DNA of 64,000 bases, taken from positions 19,678,501-19,742,500 of the forward strand of contig NC_044572.1 in assembly GCF_901933205.1 (NCBI RefSeq), in the 5' to 3' direction. Numbering within the stretch: the first letter of the stretch is position 1; every line of letters begins with the position of its first letter. Source of the stretch: Camarhynchus parvulus (Eukaryota > Chordata > Aves > Passeriformes > Thraupidae). Made by a program: the position numbers and the translations under genes. Under the pieces are notes generated by a model that saw only the letters and a program-made list of their open reading frames with translations, ran no database searches and was not told where the DNA came from. Shown one piece after another: positions 1 through 16,235 of the stretch.

Positions 1-1650
1 TTGCAGTTTCCTCATTTTGCTTTGAATCTCTTAAAAGAATGAATTGAAAATCAAATGAGAAATGTAGGATATTTATCAGAGAGGTTGAATCCTTTCAGTA
101 ACTTTATCATTGCTGATCCAACCATTGCTGATTTCCAAGGAGAAATTTTTTTGCTTAATCATTATTATATGTCCAAGTAATTTTCACTGTAGCTACTAAA
201 TTATACCCTTCTCAATAAGATTATAGTATATTCAAATTAAAACATCAATTATTTTTTCAGCTACTAGATACAATTGTCTCTCTGTTCTTTAGAGTTGCAA
301 TGACATTGATAATGTAGGAAAATCACCTTTTATAACAAAACATGCAGTTACTTTTATTCCCAAAGCTGTGTTAGCACCTTTCAACTCCAAAATTTTGCAA
401 GAAAAGGTTGTATAAAGTGTTCATCAAGTTCTTTAACTTAAAATTGTCCCAGAAATTCCTTGCTGATTTTAGTTTCAGGTAAAAATCTCCCCACTCAGCA
501 AACATATAATGAAGAGGCAATTTGAAAATACACAGTTCACAGTTTGTTTTCCAAGATGACCTGTGGGCCATATTTAAAATAAGCACTTCCACTATGAGTG
601 CTCTTCTGATTCTATCAATGGGTCATTCAAGCAAAACATTTTTCATTTGTCACAGTCATATTTCACCTCAGGAAAACAGAGAAAGACTATAAGCTACTTA
701 GTTTGTTTCCAGTTTTAAAGATATCTTAAAATTTGTTTTTCTCTAAAAAAAAGACCAAAACTGAAGAGTTGAATGAGGAAGGCCGATTTACATTTGAATC
801 AAATGTTAGAGATTTCTGAAAGACATGATCAGAAATGTGTTGTGAGACCATCCTTTGTGTTTATTCAGTTGTATTTATTTATTTGACTCTAACATCTCAT
901 TCTCAATTATGTGCAGTCAAACTTTAGCAGTTACATAGGGACAACCTTGTTTTAGTTCTATAATAAGAAAACCAGAAAAAGATAGATTCCTTCTGAAATC
1001 ATTGGATTAAGCAATCACCTGATTCAGACCACTAACAAGAGAACTTCATGGCATATCCCTGCCTCACTGCAGAAGGTGGCAAACTGCCCTGTGTATTCAA
1101 TTAGGTTTAACTAAGATAAATATCAGGGGCTTTTTTCCTCATTTCTAGAAGTTGCAAATGCATGAAGCAGCTGGCTTCAGTGTGATAAAGAGCTGACCTC
1201 AAGATCATACTATTATCTGTAGAGGAAGAGCAACACTTGAAGTAAACTCCTTCTAAATACAAAAGATAGCCAGTGCATGCCATTGATAATTGCTCAATGG
1301 CAAGTTTCTCACGTGATAAAAATGATTTGGCCAAATGTATTTACTTTGTAGTCACTTAGTACAACTAAATGAAAAAAATCCTAACTCATTAAACAAATTT
1401 TACATATATTTTTCTAAATGAAGGAACTGTATTTTGTAAATTCTGATCTATGAAGGATTCAAAAGAATTTACTTTTTTTTTTGTGTGGAGAAGCAGGCAA
1501 TCAGCATGATAAGCAAAAGCTGTTTCATCCCAACTATTGCAAAATAGACCAAATGCTAAGATTTTTGCAGCTGAGTTTCTGTCACACTGCACCATAATCC
1601 CCTCGGGATTTTCCTTTGGAAAAGGCCACGAAGTTAGAAACGTGAAAAAC

Positions 1651-1689
1651 TAAAAGGCAAGAGTATTGTTGTATCAAGCATCTTGATTT
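1651..1689 (+). repeat. First copy of a 39-nt dispersed direct repeat
   Basis: Identical over 39 nt to 4052-4090, beginning 'taaaaggcaagagtattgtt'. After two mismatches the two copies also share 'tgaaaa'. The family is unknown to me. Confidence 0.85.
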
Positions 1690-3579
1690 CATGAAAAGTT
1701 TCCAAATAAGAAAGGATCAAGACTGAACAAAAACTTTAGGAAACAGTTTTCTGTAAGCAAACATTTAAAATGCATTTCCATCAATATATTGTATATTTTC
1801 TTTCATGAAAAATTGTGTCTAATTTGTTCTGAAGAGTAGATGTATTAACTTGTCTTCCTATTCTTAATTTTACCCAAATCAGGTAGCCTGAATTTGTGAC
1901 TTAATTTGCACCAGCATCACTTTTCAAATGAGACTTGGATAAAGGAAAGATATGAAAAAATCCTTCTCTTTACCAGCTATATACGTTTGTAGATGCGTCT
2001 TTGCTTCCCAAAATCCAAATGTTAACATGAAATTTGTTTTCAGTGTCTTATCTTTTTGACTACTCATCACGGCTTTTGCTCTTATTCATGGCTACATCCT
2101 TATTTCATTGCTCCTCTACATACAGTTGATTTTCATGACTGCAACTTTCCTGAGCAGCATTATCCATTTACCCATGTCCCATTTGTTCAGTAAACCTAAA
2201 AGAAAATTCTTAGGGAAGAAGGGAATTCAGTACCAATTTGCTTTGTTTGAGCCATTAACAATCTGCAGTGAATCAGCAGCTGCTATGCCAGCAATCCTCC
2301 CTCTGAGGTGGGAATTCTGAGAGGAGAAGGAGAAGATGTAGCTGAAATGGAAACTGCTTTCTTCTCTTTTTATAAATTCTCTTTACTCATGAATTGGTGT
2401 TTCTATATCATTAGTGTTAAACTTCATATTTCCATCAAATCACATTCCAGATGCTTCCAATTAATTTTATTTTCTTAGGCTGGAATACTATTATCACTCA
2501 ATTTTCCTGACATCCAGTGTGATATAAAAACAGTTCTCCCACTTTTAGTTTTTAAAGATAAATACCACCATCAGTCCTCAAAATCCAGCAACGCAGAACA
2601 AGTAAGAGTAGATCCAAGTTCAAACATATTCAGGAAAAAAACAAGAAGAACCCTATGTTCCTCACTGAAAAATATTGTCCAGTGAGGATGTAGGATTCAC
2701 CTCCTTTGCCTTATATGATACTTAACTGGAAAAGGTATCAAGCAGTCTACCAAGACATTATGTGATGCTGCATGCCACTTGCAGGGCTCCTCAAAATTTT
2801 ATCTTACTTACTAGAAGCTGGTATTTTGAAAACAAAACCAGATTCTGAAAAAAATGTTTCAACTACCAAAACCACTTCCTTTTAAAAAAAAATTGTTAAA
2901 TACTGTTTGCTACTGTACTACTCATGAATAAATACTTTGTTTGCAATGTAAAACAGATAATTTGTGTTAAAATAATAAGCTCATTGCAAAAATGATAAGG
3001 AAAGAAGTAAAAAATAGATGACTAATTAACCGGTAGCTTTTCTAAAAAGAATATACAAGAATTCCACTTCTCTGAATGAATGGTTACCCTGTAAAACTAT
3101 TTCTTTTTCTAAAAGAAACAAAAGAGAAAGCAATCTTCTTTACTTTTGTAACATAAAAGAAAAAACAAAATAATTCCGTTTCTGTATTTTGGGCCAAATC
3201 AGCATTTAGATACACAACTACAAAGACAATAATATTTAATTTTCTATTTCTAATATCTCCTTGCAATTTCAATCTCCACAGCCCAGTTAGATAGATGTTA
3301 CCTATTCAGTGAATTTAAAAACTGTTTAATGAAGATTTATTTCTAATCTGTAATATGATTGTTTAATTAAGTGAATGCAATTACTTTTTCTTTTTGCTAA
3401 AGGATAGAACCTTCTTACAGATCAGTCAAGAATAAAAGTGCTCTCATATGCTCTTTAGTAATACTCAGTGTAACTACTCTGAAATTTGGTATATTATGCT
3501 GAAAATATTTGTGAAAAATAAAGGGAAAGTCAAGCATTGTATTATGTCCTTTCCAACTTAAACAATTCTATTTTTAGTA

Positions 3580-3845
3580 GGGCCTGCAGAAACAGAGCCA
3601 GGAATACTGGTTTTAAAGTGAAGTGGAGATTCAGACTAGATATAAGAAAGAAATTTTTATAACTAACTTTGTGAAATGCTGAAATATATATTGCCCATAG
3701 ATGCGGTAGATTCACAGTCAGATTGGATGGGGTTCTGAGCTACCTGATCTAATTGAAGATGAAACTACTCATTGCAGGGGGGTTGGATGAGATGAACTTT
3801 ACAGGTTCCTTCCAACCCAAACCATTTGATGATTTGATGATGATA
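3580..3845 (+). repeat. CR1 LINE 3' fragment
   Basis: The segment follows the CR1 3' end closely: an 'agatataagaaagaaatttt' stretch, then 'ttggatggggttctgagc', 'aacctgatct'-like sequence, 'gcaggggggttggatgaga' and a tail of GATGATTT-type repeats. It is 5'-truncated, as most CR1 copies are. Just upstream (about 3545-3571) another short CR1-like 3' tail is visible ('tcctttccaacttaaacaat'). Confidence 0.9.
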
Positions 3846-3985
3846 TCATATTTATTACATGTGAAGTTTAGTACATTTTGAATGTGCATGTTTAATATCA
3901 CTCTTGTCTACTTGGATGAGAATAAAAAGCATGTATGAAGAGTCTGGTTTGGTGTTTTGTTTTTTTTTTCTGTTCTCAGTGGGTT

Positions 3986-4047
3986 TTTTTTTCTTTCAAT
4001 ACCAGTACAATCTTTTTTTTTTTCTTTCAATACTAGTACAATCTTTG
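3986..4047 (+). repeat. 31-bp tandem duplication, two copies
   Basis: 'ttctttcaataccagtacaa' at 3991 recurs at 4022 with a single C to T change, each embedded in T-runs. The period is 31 bp. Confidence 0.85.
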
Positions 4048-4051
4048 AAAT

Positions 4052-4090
4052 TAAAAGGCAAGAGTATTGTTGTATCAAGCATCTTGATTT
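4052..4090 (+). repeat. Second copy of the 39-nt dispersed direct repeat
   Basis: Same orientation as the copy at 1651-1689, 2.4 kb away. It begins five bases after a 31-bp tandem duplication. Confidence 0.85.
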
Positions 4091-7000
4091 TGTGAAAACA
4101 ACCTTCCACTTTAGTGTGTTAGAAATACACTTTTCCCAGCTTGCTTGCTCTCCTCTATATTCCTCTCCTATGTTTCCAGGAGTCTGTGGTCTCACTTTAA
4201 AGCAAAAATAAAACAAACACAAAGAAACATTGGACAAGCAGTTGGGGAAAGCATACATATAATCAAAGGAATGATTTTGAAATCAGGAGGATGGAAATTG
4301 CAAAAATTCCAGTCATTATTGCTCAAATTATCATGATTTGCTGGCGCAATCATAGTAGCTGATTGCCAGCACCAGCCACTCGGCTGCACATTGACTACAG
4401 AGGAGACCTCAGTCAGGACAAGTGGGAGTCACATTTTGTCAAATGAGAGTGGCCATAGAATTTCAGATTAAAGCTCCATCTAGTTTGGCAGTCAAAGAAA
4501 ATGCCCATGAAATAGAAAGTACAAGACAAATGTGTTCTATATGCGCCCCAATTACTCTCCAGACCAAACAGCAGAAACAAGTGCAAGTGACTTTCAAAGC
4601 TAACTCAAAAATACAAATACCAAGCAGGAGCAGGACAGCCATCAAGCTGTATTTTGTTCAAGTAGGAGGATAACCATCACCCAAGCACCAGTGCCCTGCA
4701 TTTACTCAGATACTCTCTCTCACTGAGAACATCCATCAGAACTAAGCAGTCACATTCCCAAACACTGGGCATCCCACTGATGTTATTGCAGTCATTATGC
4801 ACCGGCCCAGAGAAGCTGTTTGCAGTAGCATGAACAAAAATTACAGCAATCTGATACATCAGCTTTCTTACCCACTCCAATATATACTGAAATTTCATCT
4901 AGACTTGTATCCACTACTTTTGTTTTCACCAGGCCTACAGACATCTCTTCAGAGAGGGATGTCAGAGCTCACCTTCCACAGCTACTGATCCCTCTTAGTT
5001 ACATCCTCTCAAAAGACAGGGTAATGCCCTAAGTATTACCTTCATATACATCTAAGCCACACAAGTTCACACATGTAAAAACATACAGCATCAAAGGAAC
5101 TGGAGAAGCACTAAATGTAAAAAATCTACTGTCTGCTTTCAGTCTCTTCAAATAGTTCGAATGCTAGGGCTTTCTTTTGCCTAAGCAGCTACTGCAAATT
5201 CACTGTTGCCATTCCTGCAGGTTAAACTACTGGAAGAAGCATATACAATCAACTATTTCAACCCCACTGCATTAAAACCACAGAAAAACTCAGCTGTTAT
5301 CATCAGCAAAAATGTTTTCCAGAAAGTCTATTCCTTTGTATCAGTGTACCTCAAACTAACCTAAAATGAGCAGCACTTTCAGTTCTTGTAGGAATTGATG
5401 GAACAAATGAAGCTTTGAGAGCTGTCCACTCCAATTTTTTGTTAAACCAACATTCTCAGGGAGGCCTGAGAATTACTTTTAAACCCCAGACTCAGGTTTT
5501 GTTTTATAGAAACTACAGCACAATCATCTCACTTGGGGGAAGATCAGAATCCATTTTGCTGAATAAAATAGGAAGAAAAGATTATGTTAACAAATTTTCT
5601 CCTTTTCAGCTGTGTCACTGAAAAGTATCAGTCAAACCCAGGGACTTCTAAAAGCACTTTGATCCCCCCACAATTGCTTCTGGGTGTCTAGGAAGACTCT
5701 GTCCCTTCTGTTGCAGGGCAGTATCTGGACTCCATTCTTTTCAAGGGTCTCCTTGCTGTGGAGCAGGCTTTCTGCACTCTTAAACACTTTGCTTTTTCTC
5801 CTGACCTATCCTGCAGTCTAGAAGAACAGTTGCTCTCAAGGGCGGAAGATATTTCTAGCTAAAATTATCACTTATTTTTCAGGAGACTTAGAGTAAAAAC
5901 TGAGAACTAAAAGGTAAAAAAGCAGCATATTTTTCATGAAAATTTCTATTTTTGTTCAGTTATTTTGGGATTTTGGGGAGTTGTTTGTTTGTTTCTGGTT
6001 CTGTATTTTTATTGTTTTTCCCCTGGGTATTGAAAACTAATATACTTCTACATTTTAAATTATTTCAGGTATATTTTTGGGGTTTTTTTTGGTCTTTTTA
6101 TGGTCTTGATGTGGAATTTCAAAAAGTCAAGCAGAAGTTTATTTTAGTAATGGTTAACTCTCCTGTTATTATATATATAAGTAATTCCTTAAAAATATTA
6201 TAAAGCCTTGAATGGTATTGATATTTGTAGTTCTCCAGCCACTTCTCCTACAGGCAGTTTTCAGAAAGCCTATTGCAACATGCACTGGTGTTCTGGTATT
6301 CTTGTGTAGAGATGACCAATTTCCCCAGCACAAGCAAGTACAGCTTTTGAAGATTTGTAAACCTCCTAGTTAAGGAATTTTTTTTTTCTGTGCCTTTGCT
6401 CTGATTGCCTGTGCATTACATCAGAATTAAATATGTTTCTTACTGAATGCTGAGGTAAACTACCCTACTTGCTAGTTTAATTTATTGTTTTTATTCCAAA
6501 AGTCTTTTATTTCTGTGGATAAAAAAGATTTGCTAGTTTGGGTTACTTTCTCTTGCAAGTCTGAACAGAAGTTCAATTCTCATAATTCTCTTGTACACTT
6601 AAAATCTCAATTATTCCCCTAGAGCTTCGTCCCTACAAGCAACTGTATTTTTGATCGATTATCTAATCTACAAATTGCAAACCTCCTATTGCACATGCCT
6701 TTATTTTCTGCTGACTTTTCATCCTGCAATCTTTCCCTATGGTTTTTTGTCCCCTTTCTCTCTTTATGTGTTAAAAAAATTTTGAAGCAGCCACCTTGAT
6801 GAAATTCCAAGACTCTTGCCATTCTCTGTCAAGAGACTCTTCTCTGTTCTATTATAGTGTACATTTTTGGGGAAATCTGCAGGTAGTTAAGGGTTTTTTC
6901 TGAGACCCAATTGAAATACCCTATATGAATGTCCCTATATTTTTTATGTTATATATTACATTTCTTCATCCAATCAAGGATAAACCTGTCTTGAAAGACA

Positions 7001-7762
7001 AAGCAGGCTTAATAATGTGCATCTCCTGGCAACCAGGAGACAAACCTTAGTATCTAATCTTGACTAAGATAGCTACTGTGATAAAACAGTTACTTCTTTA
7101 GTAATTTGGCAAATTGGCAAGCTCCACTGAAGCATGTGAAAGACAAAAGCAAGATAACACATACCATCACTTCCTTTGCACTTAGAAAGTCTCCTCTAAT
7201 TTCCCAAAGGGAAACAGTGATATCTTGTGTAAATGAGGTGCTTCAGATATCCTGAGACTCTTTCTAATAGCTCATACATTTTTTTTTCAGAGAGTATTTC
7301 CAGAAAAAAAAATGCAAGCATATTTTAAACCCCTTTTTGGGGGGGGATAAATGGAAAAAACCCTTTTTTTTTTTTTCCAAATGCCTAACAGGAAGATGAA
7401 GATGAGTATGTGGCCTGCTGTAAAATCTCATCTGAGGTATACAACACCTGCTGCAAATAAGGCACAGAAACGTGTTTTGAAATGTTGATGAGAAACATGA
7501 GCCAGAAAACTTAGGGTGTCAGGCCAACAGGTTGTCTCATGAAATGAAAGATAAAAGTTACAGAAAATTCTATCTGATAAATAACATTCTTCTCAAAATG
7601 CGGTTTAACTCACCAAGTGTAAATAAAAATAGTGTAGACATACAGAGAATATTTTAAATACACTTCTACCAAATATAATTTCAATCCCTGGAGACCAAAC
7701 CACCTGTTTCAACAGCAGCTTTCTCCACACTCAAGCACAAGTCAATTGCCAATGAAACTTAC

Positions 7763-7829
7763 TGGCATAATGGAATGTCATCTTTGAGGATGCATTTTCC
7801 TCCATTTTTGCAGTATTCTTCAGGACAAG
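7763..7829 (-). CDS. MALRD1: MALRD1 internal exon: first half of EGF-like module
   Basis: A 67-nt exon, phase 1 at the start and phase 2 at the end, with a TTTGCAG acceptor and a GTAAGT donor. It encodes CPEEYCKNGGKC and DDIPLC, which are cysteines 1 to 4 of an EGF-like module with the typical CxNGG-x-C core. The last two cysteines (C-x-C-x-x-G...C) must lie on the next exon downstream, which I did not find in 1-7762. An EGF module after the final LDLa modules is what places this series at the C-terminal end of MALRD1, just before the expected membrane anchor. Confidence is a little lower because the exon is short, but phase, splice sites and context all agree. Confidence 0.88.
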
Positions 7830-8751
7830 CTGCAAACATAAAGGTAAAAATTGTGATTTCCCCCTCTTTTTTATTTCATTTGTCATTATCTGATTTTCAA
7901 AATGGCAAAATATTCACACTTGTCCTTTTGAGAGCTTAGCACTTCCAAAACTTCCTTTTTTTAGATCTGGACTTGGTGATACAAATGTGAAGTCATAAGA
8001 ATATTACAAGCGATGGAGTGGTCTTGTGGTCTTGAGCTTACTGAAATCCTGATGCTGCACTTGAACAAGCTTCAAATTTTTCTCAAATGAGATTTTCCTC
8101 TGACTCCAGAATTTTTGCCACTTACTTAATTTACAAACAACGGGAATATATAAAATAAGACCCAAAAGAATTGATCTAATATTTAATTATTACCTGTCTA
8201 CATGATTAGTAATAGGTTTTATATAGGGCTGGTGAACAGACATTCTTTGTGACCAATCCTTTTATTAAAGATATTCAGAATTTTAACAAATCACATTCTC
8301 ATAAGAACGAGGGAAATCAGGCTTTAAAAGACAAAAGGTGTTGAAGTACTTAGTGATACTCTTTTAAAACCTCTTGATGTCCCTTAACTTGTATTTCCAC
8401 ATCATCACATTTAATTTTACCAAAGCTTAATTTTACATTGCTTTAGCAAGAAAAAACTCAAATTCAAAAAAAGAAAAAAAATCCTCTGAATCTTTTTCAG
8501 TATGAAAATAACTGGTAATATACTAATTACACCCAAAGAGTTTTGAATATATGCAAAATGAAATTGTTTCATGCAGCATATAACAGTGCTATTCGGTGTA
8601 GACATCTCCAATTTCAGGATTAAATTTTGAAAAGTGCATTACTTACTTAAAAGGTCTGCTTTCTGGAAAAAATTGTGGAAGATTTTTAAATTACTGTTAT
8701 GAATGTCTACTAGTTTATGTTCTATATTCTTTTATATTTAATTAATTTTAT

Positions 8752-8774
8752 AATTATTTTAATTTAAAATAATT
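8752..8774. repeat. AT-only palindrome
   Basis: Two perfect 11-bp arms, AATTATTTTAA and TTAAAATAATT, are separated by one T. Palindromes made only of A and T arise easily in AT-rich introns. Confidence 0.7.
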
Positions 8775-8862
8775 TTTAAAAATCAAATTTACCAAGTATG
8801 AATTCTCTCATCATTATAGAAGTGGTATTTTTTAATATTCAAGTATGATTCCTTCTCTCACA

Positions 8863-8968
8863 TGAGCAACCTGGGCTTGTGAAGGTGTCCCTGTCCAAGT
8901 CAGGGGCATTGCAAATTTGTGATCTTTAAGGTCCCTTCCAATGGAAACCATTTCATGATGCTATGAGA
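8863..8968 (+). repeat. Short CR1 LINE 3' fragment
   Basis: Contains 'gagcaacctgggcttgtg' and 'gatctttaaggtcccttcca' followed by a decayed ATGATGCTATGAG tail, which is the CR1 3' terminus. Only about 105 bp remain. Confidence 0.85.
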
Positions 8969-9850
8969 GATAGTGAACATAATACTTGTGGTCAAATTTC
9001 ACTCCCACAGAAACTTGTGGATGCCTCCTACCAATAAGTGTTTGTAAAAATTGTAGTATGTGAATAGACATTTAATATATTATAATGAATTATATCATTG
9101 CAATGCATATGCGTTGTGAATTTTATCACATAACTCATAAAAATTATAAAAAGAGAGAGTTAAATTCTCAGCTAATGCAACTTGAGCAAAGCTGGCAGAG
9201 TGCTGTCAGCACAGAACTGGTCAAGAGTTTATATCCGTCTTGGGGAAGAGCAGCAGTACCTTTCTGTAATTGAAGGGGACATTTTGAATCTAGATTAAAT
9301 TATTTATATCACCATCATCTATGTATTTGGTAGATTTTGTTAATAAAAGTCTAATTCACATTGAATGTGTATTATTGTCCTCTACTTATTTTTATCCACC
9401 ATTTAACTACTACAAATCAAACCTGAATATTTTGTCAAATGCGCTGTGTTAAAACAAATGCTATTTAGTTTATTTTCCAATCTGGATTTGTAATACACTT
9501 GGAAAAAAAACAAACAAAAAACCCACAAATAAGCAAACCTTTTACTTAACAATATGGGTTAACTCAACTGGCTAAATCAAGGGAAGTCTTAAAAGTACAC
9601 TACAAAGGGTTGGGGCTTTTTTGAGCAATGTATTTATATGGTAAGAAACACCTCTTATGAAGATGTTAAGATTTTAAGCATATTTTTCTCACTTTCATAT
9701 GTGTCATACTTTCATCACGAAAATTGATGTCTAATGTAATTTGACAAAGTTTTAGCAGAGGAACTTCAGTCAAGTTTGAGGACTGCCAAAACATTCAGTA
9801 GGAAATAACTATACTTTCTTTCTTTCAAATTATATTTTTATCCAAAACTA

Positions 9851-13225
<3,375 letters not shown>

Positions 13226-13501
13226 GGCAGCCAGCCTCATCCTCGCTGAGGCGGCAGTCGGGCACCCCATCACAGAGCAGGAGGGACAGGACACAGCCCT
13301 GGGAAGGACACAGGAACTCTGCTGCCTTGCAGGAGCCTGGGGATGTGGTGGTGGGCATCTCCATGGGGCAGGTCATCTCATCACTTCCATCCGTGCAATC
13401 CTCGACGCCGTCGCACCGCGCAGCGAGGGACAAACACTGCAGCACGTACGCGCACGGGAACTCGCCACCGCTGCAGGTGGGAGGGTGGGGACCAGCTGAT
13501 C
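13226..13501 (-). CDS. MALRD1: MALRD1 internal exon: two tandem LDLa modules
   Basis: A 276-nt exon, phase 1 at both ends, with a CTCCTGTAG acceptor and GTAAGT donor. It encodes two LDLa modules in one exon. The first (TCSGGEFPC ... RCDGVEDCTDGSDEMTC) has six cysteines and a full calcium motif. A Thr/Pro-rich linker (MPTTTSPG) follows, a likely flexible or O-glycosylated stretch. The second (SCKAAEFLC ... CDGVPDCRLSEDEAGC) keeps six cysteines but has DCRLSEDE in place of DC-x-D-x-SDE, so one calcium ligand Asp is replaced by Leu. The exon is clearly richer in G, C and CpG than the introns around it. The long plus-strand open frame at 13108-13605 is its antisense shadow. Confidence 0.95.
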
Positions 13502-16171
13502 CTACAGGAGGAAAAGGAATGGTTAGGGATTCTGCTCTTTCAGTAGTCATTCATACTGCCTTTGAGATAGGAACTGGTGGGAATGCAGCTGATTTTGGTT
13601 ACTAAACCCTTTAAAAAAAAGGAACCCAACCTTTTATAAAAACACAGCTCCTAAGTGCAAAACGCAGTATTAAAAATTTTTTGTCTAATATTAACTCCAT
13701 TATTGTTGTTGCAACATTTTGCGTCTAAATCAGCATTTATTTTGATCCTATTACTTCTTTTGCCATGTACACATAGAAGGATTAATACCAAAATATTAAT
13801 AAATCTTGTCTTTCACCGGATATCTGGAAAGCTCTAAAATAGCCCTCAAGCTATAATTTTAAGTTAAATTAAGAAAAAGATTTTTATAAAGTAACAATAA
13901 AAACTTCTACTGATCTAGTTTATTATTACTCTGACTCTTTAGCGCAGCTTGATGTGATAGAGAATTAAATTAAAAAAATACTAGATAGGCTTCCAGGATA
14001 CAATTGAAGAAAAATGTGGGTTTTATTTTTGAACTTTAACAAATTCAGACAGCTGACAAAAAATAAATTAATTAAATAAATATTCCATGCTTATTTGCAT
14101 TGTTGAAAGAAGAAGATACTGGGGAGACCTTTTGTGATCATGTATATAAATAAATTGTCCCAGACACCTAAGTCTTTCTTTTTTCCTATGAAAACCATTG
14201 CAAGTAAATTTTATCAGCAGAAACACAAGATCTATTTGTGGAAGCTAATTTCTAAGGAGCTGGCTGTGCTAATGTTGTGTTCTTTAGAGTATCAGCATCT
14301 CCCAGGGAAGCAATGTGATGGATTCCTGTACTTTTTATGTGCAGGGAAAAGAGAAAAACCTCCAGAATTCAGCTCCATATTTTTAATCTTTCTTTTAAGG
14401 TCAATTTGCAGCAGCTGAGTAAAAAATATAATATGATCATTAGAGACAAGGTAAGACAAATTAATGTCACTTCGTCCATAAACACAGGAGGAATTTTGCT
14501 GTTGACTTGGGCTGAGGCAAAGTAGACAAGCACAAAAAGTCATGGGTGCGTTTCATCTCGTCTTTAGAAATGGTGCAAGCATTGTTCTCTGGACTCAGAT
14601 GTCCAATGTTACTGCTGCATTAAGGCATGACACTGTAAGAGAGTACATAGATTTTGGCATGATTTTATGACTTTTAATCCTCTGGTCATATCAGTATGTT
14701 TGTGTATTCTGCAAAACCAGGCTGGGGTTTTACAGTGTGAGGGCTTTGTTAAAACATGCTCAGTTTCAAGATACCACCATCATAAATAACAATAGCTTTT
14801 TGTACAAATAAATTAACTGTTAATGCATTCAGGTGAAGAGAATATCAGCATTAGTTTACCGTCCAGTTTCTTGTGAAGCAGCTGTAAGGAGAAAGAGCTC
14901 AAAGTTCTCTTTAATTCAGACCCTCTATAGGTTAGAAATTTTTGATTTTCAAGTTGACTTTATATCAGAAAATCATAATTGAAAAGCTTCATACAATAGA
15001 AGATGCCTAACAGTATTTCACATCCCTAATCTAATTAAATCTTTCTACTAGAAAAATGTATTTGATTCGCTGGGTATAGTGTAAACATAAAATAACAAAA
15101 ATTATTATTGACTCGGTGAAAATAATAACCTGGTGATCTTTTGTACTGTTTATATTCAGAATTATGCCACGTATACCTAAAAGATGTGAACTTTTACTTG
15201 GGATTGAAAAGATTGTGATTTCATATGTGTTTTATAAATGTGTTAGTCTCAAAAAAATCTATTCTACTTTAAAAGGCTTATGGAAGTTGGTTTTCTGTAG
15301 TTGATGATACACATTCAGATCACATAGTGGATTGATTTGGTAGATTAAAAGTATTCTAGGTTTTGCATTTTTTTCTACTTTGATCCTATACTTTACCAGA
15401 TAATAATAGTAGCCCATGAAAATGCTGAATTTTTTTTGTCATATAGGAACTATATATAAGGCCATGATCCTGCCAAGATACTGATGAAATGTCATTGAGA
15501 GAACATAATTCTCTCTCCATTGATACTGAACTAATGCTGTCAAATCTTGTACAGTGGAGTAAAAAAAAATATTTTTGATTTTTAGTTTGCATTTGCTCTG
15601 GGAAAAAATAAAAAAGTATGATTATATTTGAAAGTACTTTTTTTTCTTTCTGCTATTTCTGAGCCTTTCCTCACAGTGCCTGGGGGGCATTTAAGCAGTG
15701 AAAATGACTTAAGCTGCAGTCAGTTCTGCTTATACACATTCTTTTGTCCTTGCATAGTCCTGTGTTAGCTTTTCTGTATTTGTTCTGATGCTACGGAAAT
15801 TAACCTCACACAGATACAATGTAGTTGACTTTGCTGTGGTTGCCTGTTTATGTTGCAGGAGAGATTGCGTTTATAATACATTTGTGAGCATTTCTGACCC
15901 AGTTTAATTTCCTGTTCTTGATATGTTTATTCACATGCTTCTACCCAAATTTGTTCTGTAAACTGAAATCCCCTCTTAAACTCAACATTTCTTTAATGTG
16001 TTGCTTGTTATGAATCTGGCCTTGAGTTTAAAATTATTTTCAGGCTTTTGTAACCCTGATCAGTTTAGCCTTATGTGCCCAATCATATAATGAGCTTATG
16101 CATGTAAATAATTCTGTGCCAAATTCAGTATTTAGAGAAATGCGTGAATGCTCTTTCTGAATGGGGATGAT

Positions 16172-16235
16172 TATTTTTCTATTGTTATTATTATTAATAT
16201 TGTTGTCTATTATTATTTTCTACTACTATTTTATA
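16172..16235 (+). repeat. TTA/ATT-rich imperfect simple repeat
   Basis: Repeated TTA units interrupted by 'atattgttgtctattatt'. An old microsatellite. Confidence 0.6.

Larger units (their letters stand above)
1..7762 (-). other. Partial MALRD1 intron downstream of the EGF exon
   Basis: AT-rich intron that reaches the window edge. It holds a CR1 fragment at 3580-3845, a 31-bp tandem duplication at 3986-4047 and two identical 39-nt copies at 1651-1689 and 4052-4090. Open frames here are short and show no recognisable domain. I found no convincing exon for EGF cysteines 5 and 6 or for a transmembrane segment. Confidence 0.7.

Noticed and set aside
3908..4258. 116-codon minus-strand open frame
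   Set aside because: Its sequence comes from T-runs and the 31-bp tandem duplication; Lys-rich low-complexity product with no domain.
4330..4404. Minus-strand stretch with an acceptor-like CTCCTCTGTAG and Cys/Trp-rich translation, tested as the missing EGF half
   Set aside because: In the required phase it runs into a stop and lacks C-x-C-x-x-G...C.
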